This document shows, in pieces, positions 16,795 through 25,044 of a stretch of DNA of 48,849 nt. The translations under genes were made by a program, and so were the position numbers. This stretch comes from an uncultured Eubacteriales bacterium (GTDB taxonomy: Bacteria > Bacillota > Clostridia > Peptostreptococcales > Anaerovoracaceae), in the NCBI GenBank assembly GCA_900540145.1, contig UQEW01000003.1, positions 1 through 48,849 on the forward strand. The letters run 5' to 3'. Each line of letters begins with the position of its first letter. Positions within the stretch are counted from its first letter, which is position 1. The notes beneath the pieces are model-generated. The model worked only from the letters and a program-made list of their open reading frames with translations. It searched no databases and was not told the origin of the DNA.

Positions 16795-16835
16795 CAAAAA
16801 AAGTCCGCAAAATCACCTGTTTCGCAGACTTTTTT
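16795..16835 (-). terminator. Intrinsic terminator downstream of citrate synthase
   Basis: On the minus strand AAAAAAGTCTGC pairs with GCGGACTTTTTTT (one G-U pair, 12 bp). The run of seven T gives a classic terminator for transcripts coming from the citrate synthase gene. Confidence 0.75.
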
Positions 16836-16905
16836 CCTAATTTTCACGTTTTTTTACATTTTTGAGGGATATTCCGCTTCAAAAATTCCATTTTTCTGTA
16901 AATTT

Positions 16906-16942
16906 ACTGACAAAATCTCAAAAAACAGGAAATTTTGTCAGT
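16906..16942 (-). terminator. Perfect hairpin 35 bases after citrate synthase
   Basis: ACTGACAAAAT (16906-16916) pairs perfectly with ATTTTGTCAGT (16932-16942). No good T-run follows on the minus strand, so it may be an RNA 3'-end stabiliser placed ahead of the terminator at 16795. Confidence 0.5.
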
Positions 16943-16976
16943 ATCGACGAGTTTATATCGCGCTGATTACTATTTC

Positions 16977-18323
16977 TTATCTTGCTTCCCTGTCCACATA
17001 GTCGCGCTTATTTACAAGGCTCTTATAGGCAGGCCTTATAATCTTGCTGTCAGTTATGAGTTCTTCCATGCGGTGAGCACTCCAGCCGGCAATCCTGGCT
17101 ATGGCAAACAGCGGTGTATAAAGCTCTCTAGGAATGTCCAGCATATCATATACAAAGCCGCTGTAAAAATCCACATTAGGGCTTACGCCTTTGAATATCT
17201 TTCTTTCATCAGCAATCACTACAGGAGCTATCTCTTCGATATTGTTATAAAGCAGCATATCTTTGTCGCGGCCTTTGTCTTTCGCCAACTGCTCAACAAA
17301 TTTCTTAAATACCTGCTCTCTTGGATCGGAAAGAGAATACACCGCATGACCCATTCCGTAGATAAGACCTTTGCGGTCAAAAGCTTCTTTGTTGAGGATT
17401 TTTCTCAAGTATGCGGCAATTTCCTCTTTATCGGCATAGCTGGATATATTCTTCTTAATATCGTCCATCATGTTCATAACCATCAAATTGGCGCCGCCAT
17501 GCTTTTTGCCTTTCAGAGATGACATGGCGGCCGCTATGGCTGAATAAGTATCAGAACCTGATGAAGTAACCACTCTCATGGTGAAAGTGGAGTTATTTCC
17601 CCCGCCATGCTCCATATGAAGCAGTAATGCAATATCAAGCACTCTGGCTTCTAATTCAGTAAATTCCATGTCAGGTCTTAACATTCTCAAAAAATTTTCC
17701 GCCAGCGAATAACGAGCTTTTGGACGATGTATATACATGCTTCCGTTGTTCTCATAGTGATTATACGCATGATAACCATAAGCCGCCAGCATAGGGAAGA
17801 TACCTATGAGTTGCAGACACTGACGCAAAACGTTGTCCAAAGCCAGATTATCTTTGCGGGAATCATAAGATGCCAGCGTAAGTATGCTTCTGGTCATAGA
17901 GTTCATTATATCAGCGCTGGGAGCTTTCATTATCACGTCTCTTGTAAAATTAGTCGGCAGCGTCATGCACTGATATATTATGGTCTTAAATTCCTCCAGC
18001 TGTTCCTTGGTAGGCAGTTCTCCAAACAGAAGTAAATATGCGCCTTCTTCATAAATATATCTGCTTCCGATACCGCCTTTAACCAGTTCCCTCACATCAT
18101 ATCCTCTATACAAAAGCTCGCCGTCGCACGGAATTTTCTTGCCATCTACTTCTTTGAAAGCTTTCACATTGGAAATATTGGTGAGACCGGTCAGTACTCC
18201 CTGACCGTTCAAGTCTCTCAGGCCCTTTTTAACTCCATACTCCTCAAAAAGACCCGGCTGTATCGTATCGTTTTTAACGCACAGTTCTTCATGATCTTTT
18301 ACATACTTTTCTACTTTGTTCAT
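16977..18323 (-). CDS. gltA: Citrate synthase
   Basis: Citrate synthase condenses acetyl-CoA with oxaloacetate. The 448-residue product shows the three catalytic residues in context: His in MEHGGGNNSTF, His in GMGHAVYSLSD and Asp in NVDFYSGF. The ELLYRGYDVREL segment near the N-terminus is also typical. The start at 18323 lies nine bases behind AAGGGGA; an in-frame start two codons upstream is less well placed. In anaerobic Clostridia this enzyme usually serves glutamate synthesis through a partial citrate cycle. No aconitase or isocitrate dehydrogenase gene is next to it. It follows pdp by 51 bases on the same strand, so it might be read from the nucleoside operon. Confidence 0.95.
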   Translation of the reverse strand: MNKVEKYVKDHEELCVKNDTIQPGLFEEYGVKKGLRDLNGQGVLTGLTNISNVKAFKEVDGKKIPCDGELLYRGYDVRELVKGGIGSRYIYEEGAYLLLFGELPTKEQLEEFKTIIYQCMTLPTNFTRDVIMKAPSADIMNSMTRSILTLASYDSRKDNLALDNVLRQCLQLIGIFPMLAAYGYHAYNHYENNGSMYIHRPKARYSLAENFLRMLRPDMEFTELEARVLDIALLLHMEHGGGNNSTFTMRVVTSSGSDTYSAIAAAMSSLKGKKHGGANLMVMNMMDDIKKNISSYADKEEIAAYLRKILNKEAFDRKGLIYGMGHAVYSLSDPREQVFKKFVEQLAKDKGRDKDMLLYNNIEEIAPVVIADERKIFKGVSPNVDFYSGFVYDMLDIPRELYTPLFAIARIAGWSAHRMEELITDSKIIRPAYKSLVNKRDYVDREAR

Positions 18324-18374
18324 AAGCATCCCCTTTCTTTTCTCCCAAAACTTTCTTGAAAACTGATAATAGTT

Positions 18375-19682
18375 TTACAGTCCTATTATCTTCTTAATCA
18401 GAACAGGCGGTTTGGCCTGTTGTTCTCCCAACTCAAACGCTCTCAGCGCTTCTCCTTCTGCCGCTTCAAGTTTGTTGCGGTCATTTCCGTAGAGAATCGC
18501 AAGAACATCACCTTTTTTCACTTCATCCCCTACTTTTTTACATACATAAATTCCTGCCGAAAGATCCACAGTATCTTCCTTTGTAGCCCTTCCTGCTCCT
18601 GTATGCTGAGAAGCCAATCCTATGCGCCTTGCTTCTATCTTCTGCACATATCCGTCTCTATCTGCGACAAGCTCTTTCTTCATTGAATGGGCAGGGAACA
18701 GACTGTAATCATCAATAACATCGGGATTTCCGCCTTGAGCTGCGATGAATTCCTTCAGTTTTGCCAATCCCCTTCCGTCTCTGAGAGCTTCTTTCGTCAT
18801 AGCATAGCCTTCCTCCGGGCTGGCTGCCTTTCCTCCCAGATACACCATGATGCCGCTGAGTCTCTCTGCCAGCTGTGTTATATCTTCAGGGCCCTGTCCC
18901 TTTAAAGTCTGTATAGCTTCGATGACTTCGAGACTGTTTCCGACCGCCTTGCCCAAAGGCTGTCCCATCTCTGTTATAGCAGCCACTGTACGGCGACCGG
19001 CTTTATTGCCTATGTCCACCATGAGCTCAGCAAGAATTTCTGCATCCTTCTCATTTTCCATGAAAGCGCCGTCGCCTACTTTTACATCGAGTACGATGGC
19101 ATCGCTGCCGGCTGCCAATTTCTTGCTCATGATGCTGGAAGCTATAAGGCCGAAATTATCCACCGTGGCGGTTACGTCCCTCAGTGCATATAATTTTTTG
19201 TCGGCAGGAGTTATATGCGCCGTCTGCCCTATGACAGATAACTTTATATTGTTAACTTGGTTCAAAAACTCTTTCGGTTCCAACGTAGTCCTGAATTCCG
19301 GAATGGATTCCATCTTATCCACCGTTCCTCCGGTAAATCCCAGCCCTCTGCCGCTCATTTTAGCTACCGGTACGCCACGGGAAGCTGCCAGCGGAGCAAC
19401 TATGAGGGTGGTCTTATCTCCTACACCGCCTGTCGAATGTTTGTCAACCTTTATTCCTTTTATGGATGACAAGTCTATGGTGTCGCCGGAATATCTCATA
19501 GCATCGGTAAGCTGAAATGTTTCCTCCCTGTCAAGGCCCTTAAAACATATGGCCATCAGCATGGCTGCCACCTGGTAGTCGGGAATCTCATCAGCAACAT
19601 ATCCGTTGACGAACCATTTTATTTCTTCGGCAGACAAAACTCCGCCATCTTTTTTCTTTTGAATTAAATCAACCATGTTCAT
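18375..19682 (-). CDS. pdp: Pyrimidine-nucleoside phosphorylase
   Basis: The enzyme splits uridine, deoxyuridine or thymidine with phosphate, giving the base and (deoxy)ribose 1-phosphate. The 435-residue product has the phosphate-binding KHSTGGVGDKTTLIVAPL near residues 79-96, followed by KMSGRGLGFTGGTVDKMES. A C-terminal pyrimidine phosphorylase domain contains HTGAGRATKED and ends in PVLIKKIIGL. The length fits the 433-residue family norm. A GAGGTGA site precedes the ATG at 19682. It lies directly downstream of deoB, forming a nucleoside salvage pair: Pdp makes the pentose 1-phosphate that DeoB converts. Confidence 0.97.
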   Translation of the reverse strand: MNMVDLIQKKKDGGVLSAEEIKWFVNGYVADEIPDYQVAAMLMAICFKGLDREETFQLTDAMRYSGDTIDLSSIKGIKVDKHSTGGVGDKTTLIVAPLAASRGVPVAKMSGRGLGFTGGTVDKMESIPEFRTTLEPKEFLNQVNNIKLSVIGQTAHITPADKKLYALRDVTATVDNFGLIASSIMSKKLAAGSDAIVLDVKVGDGAFMENEKDAEILAELMVDIGNKAGRRTVAAITEMGQPLGKAVGNSLEVIEAIQTLKGQGPEDITQLAERLSGIMVYLGGKAASPEEGYAMTKEALRDGRGLAKLKEFIAAQGGNPDVIDDYSLFPAHSMKKELVADRDGYVQKIEARRIGLASQHTGAGRATKEDTVDLSAGIYVCKKVGDEVKKGDVLAILYGNDRNKLEAAEGEALRAFELGEQQAKPPVLIKKIIGL

Positions 19683-19707
19683 TAAAGCATCACCTCAATC
19701 ACGTTTG

Positions 19708-19755
19708 TTAGAAAATCATAGCTTTAAAACATTAGAAAATCATAGCTTTAAAACT
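19708..19755. repeat. Tandem duplication of the 3' end of deoB
   Basis: A 24-bp unit occurs twice in tandem (19708-19731 and 19732-19755), with only the last base differing. The second copy on the plus strand contains the final codons and stop of deoB; the first repeats them, stop included, in the intergenic space. Confidence 0.85.
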
Positions 19756-20898
19756 TTCTCCTATGGCAGGAGCTTCAGCTCCCAAGATGTCCGCAGCAGT
19801 AGCCCCAACATCTGCAAAAGTTCTGCGAACGCCCAGGTCAGTACCTGCTTTTACCTTTTGCCCATATACCAAGATAGGCACATATTCTCTCGTATGGTCA
19901 TAACCGCTGTGTACCGGATCGTTGCCATGGTCTGCGCATATCATCAGTACATCGTCTTGACCGAGAGCTTCCATTATTTCAGGAAGACGCGCATCAAATT
20001 CCTCTATGCACTGTCCGTATCCTATTGGGTCTCTTCTGTGCCCGTATTTGGAGTCAAAATCCACCAAATTGGTGAAAATAAAGCCATCGAAATCCATTTT
20101 AATAGCTTCTATTGTTTTGTCTACGCCATCCATGTTGCTCTCTGTATGGACAGCGTCAGTTACGCCTTTTCCATTGAATATATCGCTTATCTTGCCTACA
20201 GCATAAACTCTTTTCCCTGCGCTTTTTATCTTGTCTAAAACCGTTTCTTCCGGCGGTGAAACAGCGTAGTCCTTACGGTCTGCCGTCCTGACTCTTTTGC
20301 CGTCCCGGATTATATATGGCCTTGCTATGACTCTTCCGCACGCCACGTCTCCAACCAGCAATTTTCTTGCCGTTTCACAGATCTCATAAAGCCTCGGAAG
20401 CGGAATTACATCAGTGTTGGCAGCAATCTGAAATACGCTGTCTGCCGATGTATATACTATAGGCTTGCCGGTCGCTTCATGCTCAGGACCCAGTTTTTCT
20501 ATGACTTCAGTGCCGGACGTAGGATAATTGCCCAGAACACCTACGCCGATAGCTTGTTCAAACTTCTCGATAAAGCTTTTCGGAAATCCGTCGGGATAGG
20601 TTTTAAAAGGAATTTCCGTGTATATCCCTGCGATTTCCCAGTGTCCCGTTATGGTGTCCTTACCCTTTGAAACCTCTGCCATCTTTCCGAAAGCGCCCAT
20701 CGGGGAAGGGCATGCCAAATCTTTCCATTGCACCCCGTCTATATTTCCTATACCAAGCCTTTTAAGGTTGGGAATATTCAAATTTTTTCTTTCTAATATA
20801 TGGCCGAAAGTGTTGGCCCCCAAATCACCGTAATCGGCAGCGTCAGGCAGCGCCCCCACTCCCATACTGTCTGTCACTATCAATATAACTTTGCTCAT
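19732..20898 (-). CDS. deoB: Phosphopentomutase
   Basis: DeoB interconverts (deoxy)ribose 1-phosphate and 5-phosphate. The 388-residue product has the alkaline-phosphatase-fold metal sites: VTDSMGVGA at the N-terminus, DTITGHWEIAG with the phospho-acceptor Thr, NLVDFDSKYGHRRD, ADHGNDP and DHTREYVPILV. The length matches the family. The last codons are duplicated beyond the stop (24-bp tandem repeat). Its ATG overlaps the stop of the upstream phosphoesterase gene by four bases, indicating coupling, and pdp lies 49 bases downstream. Confidence 0.97.
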   Translation of the reverse strand: MSKVILIVTDSMGVGALPDAADYGDLGANTFGHILERKNLNIPNLKRLGIGNIDGVQWKDLACPSPMGAFGKMAEVSKGKDTITGHWEIAGIYTEIPFKTYPDGFPKSFIEKFEQAIGVGVLGNYPTSGTEVIEKLGPEHEATGKPIVYTSADSVFQIAANTDVIPLPRLYEICETARKLLVGDVACGRVIARPYIIRDGKRVRTADRKDYAVSPPEETVLDKIKSAGKRVYAVGKISDIFNGKGVTDAVHTESNMDGVDKTIEAIKMDFDGFIFTNLVDFDSKYGHRRDPIGYGQCIEEFDARLPEIMEALGQDDVLMICADHGNDPVHSGYDHTREYVPILVYGQKVKAGTDLGVRRTFADVGATAADILGAEAPAIGESFKAMIF

Positions 20899-21611
20899 AA
20901 TTCTACCTCCTTTGGTCTGGCTTTGAGATAATCCAATGAAACCAGCTCATATCTGACGCCGTTGAATATACCTTTCAAGCCCTTTTTAAATGCCTCCTGA
21001 CCATGCAGATGGCCGTATACACAAGTTGTCACGCCATACTCTGTCATTAGTTCTGTAAAACCCGAAGGCTGCATCTTATCGTTTGTCGGCGGGAAGTGAA
21101 GAACCCCTATAATTTGGTCTGCACCGGTCTTTCTGCCGTCTTCAAGAGAAAGCTTAAGCCTTCCCAATTCCCTTTTATATATTTTTTTATCATCGTCAGT
21201 AAAAATTTCTTCCCCCGGACAAACCCATCCTCTGCTGCCGCATATGGCAATCTTTTTTCCCCCTATACATGCGGTATATGATGTATTCTGCACAAATACC
21301 ATGTTTTCATCACCGTAAAGTCTGTTGAGTCTGCCGGCAGACTGCCACCACAAGTCATGGTTTCCTTTAAAGATGACTTTTTTCCCGGGAAGGCTTTTAA
21401 TCCATTGGAAATCCGCTTCAGCTTCGTTAAGCCTGAGCCCCCACGATATGTCGCCGCATATTATAACTATGTCTTCCTGCGAGACCGTTTCTTTCCAAAG
21501 TTTTTCCAGCCTGATTGTATGGTCTTGCCATAAATCGCCGAATATATCCATAGGTTTTTCCACACCGTATCCGAAGGAAAGATGCAAATCGCCTATCGCA
21601 AAAATTCTCAT
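20895..21611 (-). CDS. Calcineurin-like metallophosphoesterase
   Basis: All five metal-binding blocks of the family are visible in this 238-residue protein: GDLHLS at 7-12, GDISWG, GNHDLWW, VLHFPP and GHLHG near the C-terminus. The cytosolic, single-domain form with these blocks is widespread in Clostridia, and its substrate is not known. It is the first gene of the deoB-pdp run and overlaps deoB by four bases (ATGA). That suggests a link with phosphorylated sugar or nucleotide salvage, but this is only context. Confidence 0.9.
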   Translation of the reverse strand: MRIFAIGDLHLSFGYGVEKPMDIFGDLWQDHTIRLEKLWKETVSQEDIVIICGDISWGLRLNEAEADFQWIKSLPGKKVIFKGNHDLWWQSAGRLNRLYGDENMVFVQNTSYTACIGGKKIAICGSRGWVCPGEEIFTDDDKKIYKRELGRLKLSLEDGRKTGADQIIGVLHFPPTNDKMQPSGFTELMTEYGVTTCVYGHLHGQEAFKKGLKGIFNGVRYELVSLDYLKARPKEVEL

Positions 21612-21638
21612 ACTTATTCCTTTTATTTTTCGATTTTT

Positions 21639-22901
21639 CTATTCTTCATCGCCTTCCGAAAATGCGTTCATTTCCTCAAAACCAACATCAATTCCCAGCA
21701 TCTCGGACGATTCTTTTTCAGGCAGCTGAGTCACGTTCTTCAATTTGCGTATTATGCTCCTTGTTCTCACGCCTATAAGCTTATCCAGCTCGGAGTTGGC
21801 CTGGTTGAGCCTGTTCTGAGTGGTCGCCAGCACGTCTCCGAACTTGTCAAATTCCGTCTTAACCGCTCCCAACACATCCCAAACTTCGCTGGAATGCTTC
21901 TGTATGGCCAACGTCTTAAATCCCATCTGTAAGCTGTTGAGCAGCGCCGCCATGGTGGTAGGTCCTGCGATATTTACTTTGTAGTCTCTCTGCAAGGTTT
22001 CCAGAAGTCCACGCCGTACTACCTCAGCATACAGTCCCTCAAAAGGCAGAAACATTATGCCGAAATCTGTCGTGTAAGGAGGCTCGATATACTTGTCTCT
22101 TATATCCTTTGCTTCAGATTTGATGACTTTTTCCAGGTTCTTAGCCGCCGCTTCCACTGCCGCCTGATCTCCTGTCTCGTAAGCGTCCATCAGGTTCCCG
22201 TAAGCATCTCCCGGGAATTTAGCATCTATAGGAAGCCAGACCACGCCGTCTTCGTCTCCCGGCAGCTTGACAGCGAACTCGACACGATCGTTTCCCGATT
22301 TTCTGGTCTTTACATTTTCTTCATACTGGTCCGGTGAGAGAATCTGCTCCAGTATGGCTCCCAGCTGCACCTCTCCCAATATTCCTCTGGTCTTGACGTT
22401 AGAAAGGACTTTTTTCAAATCACCCACACCTACTGCCAGAGTCTGCATTTCTCCCAAGCCCTTATACACCTGTTCCAGCCTTTCGCTTACCAGCTTGAAG
22501 GACTGGCCTATCCTGTCCTCGAGAGTTTTTTGCAGCTTCTCGTCTACAGTCTGCCGCATCTGCTCCAGCTGCTTATTGTTATCAGAAGTCAGGTCGGTTA
22601 TTTTTCTCTCCATAGTATTCCTGATATTTTCCAGCTTCTGTTCGTTTTCAACTGCCATATTGGAAAATCTATGGTTCAAATCGGCTAACCGGTTGTCCAT
22701 AGCCGCGGCGCTGTCTCTCTGATTGGTGGAAATTGTATCTCCGAAAGTCTTAAGCGAAAACTGTATGCTTTCTTGTGTTTCTTTGCGGATTTGATTCATC
22801 TCTCTCGTCATGGCTGATTGCCTGCTCACGAGGATAATCAAAAGTACAACGCAAATTGCCACCGCAGCCAGCGCTATATATAATAAAATCTGCTCATTCA
22901 T
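21639..22901 (-). CDS. rmuC: RmuC-family DNA recombination protein
   Basis: The 420-residue product has an N-terminal membrane helix (LLYIALAAVAICVVLLIILV). A long coiled coil follows (about 35-160, rich in EQM/QKLENI repeats), then the RmuC domain with VQLGAILEQILSPDQYEENV, WLPIDAKFPGDAY and GIMFLPFEGLYAEV. RmuC is thought to be a PD-(D/E)xK-related nuclease-like protein limiting inversions at repeats; D and K in PIDAKFP fit. Of two nearby ATG codons I use 22901, ten bases behind AGGAG; the one at 22907 is too close to it. It lies 28 bases upstream of the phosphoesterase gene. Confidence 0.92.
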   Translation of the reverse strand: MNEQILLYIALAAVAICVVLLIILVSRQSAMTREMNQIRKETQESIQFSLKTFGDTISTNQRDSAAAMDNRLADLNHRFSNMAVENEQKLENIRNTMERKITDLTSDNNKQLEQMRQTVDEKLQKTLEDRIGQSFKLVSERLEQVYKGLGEMQTLAVGVGDLKKVLSNVKTRGILGEVQLGAILEQILSPDQYEENVKTRKSGNDRVEFAVKLPGDEDGVVWLPIDAKFPGDAYGNLMDAYETGDQAAVEAAAKNLEKVIKSEAKDIRDKYIEPPYTTDFGIMFLPFEGLYAEVVRRGLLETLQRDYKVNIAGPTTMAALLNSLQMGFKTLAIQKHSSEVWDVLGAVKTEFDKFGDVLATTQNRLNQANSELDKLIGVRTRSIIRKLKNVTQLPEKESSEMLGIDVGFEEMNAFSEGDEE

Positions 22902-23002
22902 TATCATAAAGCTCCTTAACGATTTTATGTATATTTTACCACGTTTTGCATGGTTACGCCAGCAAGAGTTTTGCTTACGATTATGACCTTGCAAATTGCT
23001 TT

Positions 23003-23042
23003 CAAAACAAAAGAGACCTCACCATCAGGTAAAGCCTCTCTT
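23003..23042 (-). terminator. Terminator of the infC-rpmI-rplT operon
   Basis: On the minus strand AAGAGAGGC...ACC pairs with GGTGAGGTCTCTT and is followed by TTGTTTTG. It lies 22 bases after the rplT stop. Confidence 0.8.
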
Positions 23043-23064
23043 ATCTTTAATCTTTCTTTGAAAT

Positions 23065-23424
23065 TTACTTTCCTACAGCTTTCTTGGCAGTTTCGCACAA
23101 AGCGGTAAAACCTGCGGCATCGTTGATTGCCATTTCTGAAAGCATCTTTCTGTTTATCTGGATGCCTGACTTCTTAAGTCCGTTCATCAACTGGCTGTAG
23201 CTGATACCGTTCATTCTGGCGCCTGCATTGATTCTGGCTATCCACATCTGTCTGTACTGTCTCTTCTTCAGCTTTCTTCCTACATAAGCTGACCTTAAAG
23301 ATCTCATAACTGCAGGATTAGCAGCTTTGAAAACTTTGCTCTTCAGTCCGTAAAAGCCTTTAGCTTGTTTTAATATTTTTTTATGTCTCTTATGTGCGTT
23401 AACACCTTTTTTCACTCTTGCCAT
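23065..23424 (-). CDS. rplT: Large ribosomal subunit protein L20
   Basis: L20 is an early 23S-binding assembly protein. The 119-residue sequence is typical: basic N-terminal extension (MARVKKGVNAHKRHKKIL), AKGFYGLKSKVFKAANPAV, and the globular part RQMWIARINAGARMNGISYS. In Bacillota it represses its own operon by binding the leader upstream of infC, which fits the attenuator seen at 24272-24301. An AAGGAGGTAAG ribosome site precedes it, 25 bases after rpmI. Confidence 0.98.
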   Translation of the reverse strand: MARVKKGVNAHKRHKKILKQAKGFYGLKSKVFKAANPAVMRSLRSAYVGRKLKKRQYRQMWIARINAGARMNGISYSQLMNGLKKSGIQINRKMLSEMAINDAAGFTALCETAKKAVGK

Positions 23425-23449
23425 TTTTCTTACCTCCTTAAACTTACAA

Positions 23450-23650
23450 TTATTTCGCCATGGATCTTAACATTCTCTTCAGATCTGCGCTTGTTAAAGT
23501 AGTAGATTTTCTCAGGCCTCTTTTTCTCTTAGCTGCCTTTTTAGTAAGAATATGGCTTTTATATGCCTTATTTCTCTTAACTTTACCGCTGCCGGTCAAT
23601 TTCATTCTCTTGCATGCCCCTCTATGGGATTTCATCTTATTCTTTGCCAT
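23450..23650 (-). CDS. rpmI: Large ribosomal subunit protein L35
   Basis: This 66-residue, very basic protein has the L35 signature KMKSHRGACKRMKLTGSGKV near its start and LRKSTTLTSADLKRM near its end. It lies between infC and rplT as in nearly all bacteria, with a GGAGGAG ribosome site. Confidence 0.98.
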   Translation of the reverse strand: MAKNKMKSHRGACKRMKLTGSGKVKRNKAYKSHILTKKAAKRKRGLRKSTTLTSADLKRMLRSMAK

Positions 23651-23723
23651 GATGATTACTCCTCCTGAATTAATATATCCATATATTTTTGAATATTGGA
23701 CGGTTTCGCATAAAACCGCTCAA

Positions 23724-24239
23724 TTATTTGTCATTTTTCGGTCCCAAAACCATTGTCAAGCTGCGGCCTTCAAACACAGGTTTCTTTTCAATCACACTAA
23801 CATCAGAAACAGCTGCTGCAAAGGCGTTCATAACATCCATACCTTTGGAAACATAGTCTCTTTCTCTTCCTCTGAATCTTAATCCGACTTTTACCTTGTC
23901 ACCATCTGCCAAAAATTTAGCCGCGGTTTTAGCTTTCACCTGAATGTCGTGCTCTTCGATAAAAGTGCTTAGTCTGATTTCTTTGACCTGAGTTACCTTT
24001 TGCTTTTTCTTGGCCTCTTTTTCCTTTTTTTGAAGTTCATAACGGTACTTGCCGTAATCAAGGATCTTGCAAACCGCAGGTTTTGCGTTAGGAGAAATAT
24101 TCACCAGATCCAGCTTCCTTTCGTTGGCTAAATCCAGCGCTTCTTCAATAGGCATGATCCCAAGCATACTGCCATCGGTATCGATTACTCTTACTTCTTT
24201 ATCACGAATTTCTTCGTTGATGAGATTTTCCTTGCTAAT
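23724..24239 (-). CDS. infC: Translation initiation factor IF-3, AUU start
   Basis: IF-3 checks the start codon and keeps the 30S subunit free. The product is ISKENLINEEIRDKEVRVID in its first residues, then an N-domain, a Lys-rich linker (KKEKEAKKKQKV) and a C-domain ending in LTMVLGPKNDK. I place the start at ATT (24239-24237), ten bases behind TAGGAGG, giving 171 residues. ATG codons further upstream would put the ribosome site inside the gene. A rare AUU start is a known feature of infC: IF-3 discriminates against it and so limits its own synthesis. A terminator hairpin in the leader adds a second control. Confidence 0.95.
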   Translation of the reverse strand: MSKENLINEEIRDKEVRVIDTDGSMLGIMPIEEALDLANERKLDLVNISPNAKPAVCKILDYGKYRYELQKKEKEAKKKQKVTQVKEIRLSTFIEEHDIQVKAKTAAKFLADGDKVKVGLRFRGRERDYVSKGMDVMNAFAAAVSDVSVIEKKPVFEGRSLTMVLGPKNDK

Positions 24240-24436
24240 GGTTCCTGCACCTCCTAAAATGCTTGCTTTCATAAAAAAAGCGGACACACGAAGTATCCGC
24301 TCTTGTATACACTCTGTGCTTTAAAGAACACCTTTAAACATATGCATTCTCCAAATATCACTGTGTTGTTACCATTGTTTACCTGTTTCAGCGCTCTGAC
24401 CGGACAGGTGAGAAGCGGATAACTTCTACTTCATAC
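24240..24436 (-). promoter_or_regulatory. Leader of infC operon, probable L20-type autoregulatory leader
   Basis: About 197 bases separate the inferred transcription start (near 24436) from the AUU codon. The leader ends in an intrinsic terminator (24272-24301). Such a leader in front of infC-rpmI-rplT is the standard L20 leader of Bacillota; the L20-binding fold itself was not derived base by base. Confidence 0.7.
24272..24301 (-). terminator. Attenuator terminator in the infC leader
   Basis: On the minus strand AGCGGATAC pairs with GTGTCCGCT (9 bp, loop TTCGT) and is followed by seven T. It ends about 33 bases before the infC start, so it must be read through for expression. Confidence 0.85.
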
Positions 24437-24442
24437 TCTGAT

Positions 24443-24471
24443 ATGATAACACGCTCTATGGCTTATGTCAA
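24443..24471 (-). promoter_or_regulatory. Sigma-A promoter of infC-rpmI-rplT
   Basis: A perfect TTGACA (24471-24466), a 17-base spacer and TATCAT (24448-24443) on the minus strand. The -35 hexamer overlaps the last two codons and the stop of the aldolase gene. Confidence 0.85.
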
Positions 24472-25044
24472 CGTTTTTTTGCCGTTTTCTTCAATGGCCT
24501 CACATTTTTCAAAAGCGTTTTCAATATCTGTACCGCATGCCACCATCCCGTGATTGGCCAATATAGCTCCTGCGTTTTTCCCCAGCGCCGACGCAGTATT
24601 CTTAGCCAAAGCTTTTGTCCCTGCCAAAGCATAAGCTGCCAGCTTAATCTCATTCCCCAGTATACTTTTATACTCATCAAGAACAGGCATTTCTTTATTG
24701 GCCGCGGCATAAACGCAAGAATATTTAGAATGGGTATGTATTACCGCTCCGACATCTTGCCTGTTTTTATATATTTCAGCGTGAAGTCCTTTTTCAGAAG
24801 AAGGCCTCATGCTGCCTTCATGTTCCAAAGTATTAATGTTTACTTTAACCATGTCATCTGGTGTAAGTCTCTCATAATCTAATCCGGACGGTGTTATTAT
24901 CATATGGTCGATATCCAGTCTTATGGAAATATTCCCCCATGTCCCCTGAACCAGACCGCTCTCAACCAGCTTTTTCCCATAAACCACAAGCTTTTCCCTC
25001 AAATCTTGTTCGTTTAAAGGTTCGCTTTTTATCTGCTGTTCCAT
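24463..25044 (-). CDS. Class II aldolase/adducin family protein (fuculose-phosphate aldolase type)
   Basis: Zinc-dependent class II aldolases of this fold cleave sugar phosphates such as fuculose 1-phosphate or ribulose phosphates. The 193-residue product has GTWGNISIR and TPSGLDYERL near the N-terminus, then EKGLHAEIY. The metal ligands HTHS sit near 104-107 and the third His is in ANHGMVACG. The acid/base Glu is probably that in SSEKGLH. It is slightly shorter than the usual 210-230 residues and stops soon after the last helix. It follows the metal-ligand-lacking homologue at 25045 with no gap, so the two are surely cotranscribed and could form a mixed complex. Confidence 0.88.
   Translation of the reverse strand: MEQQIKSEPLNEQDLREKLVVYGKKLVESGLVQGTWGNISIRLDIDHMIITPSGLDYERLTPDDMVKVNINTLEHEGSMRPSSEKGLHAEIYKNRQDVGAVIHTHSKYSCVYAAANKEMPVLDEYKSILGNEIKLAAYALAGTKALAKNTASALGKNAGAILANHGMVACGTDIENAFEKCEAIEENGKKTLT

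Larger units (their letters stand above)
16597..16976. other. Intergenic region: terminators and dispersed repeat copy
   Basis: This 380-bp gap between citrate synthase and the carboxypeptidase holds a perfect 11-bp hairpin, a strong minus-strand terminator and a 65-bp copy of a repeat, each listed separately. The sequence GCAGACTTTTT occurs twice (near 16771 and 16824). An 84-codon open frame across it is not supported as a gene. The carboxypeptidase promoter must lie between about 16600 and 16690, but no convincing hexamer pair was found. Confidence 0.6.

Noticed and set aside
16593..16847. 84-codon minus-strand frame sharing DE(I/F)RH...FLSA with 27805-28104
   Set aside because: The likeness comes from the 65-bp DNA repeat; base differences mostly change amino acids and there is no ribosome site.
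18847..19515. 222-codon plus-strand frame across pdp
   Set aside because: Exact antisense of a conserved enzyme; low-complexity Ser/Thr/Pro composition typical of shadows.
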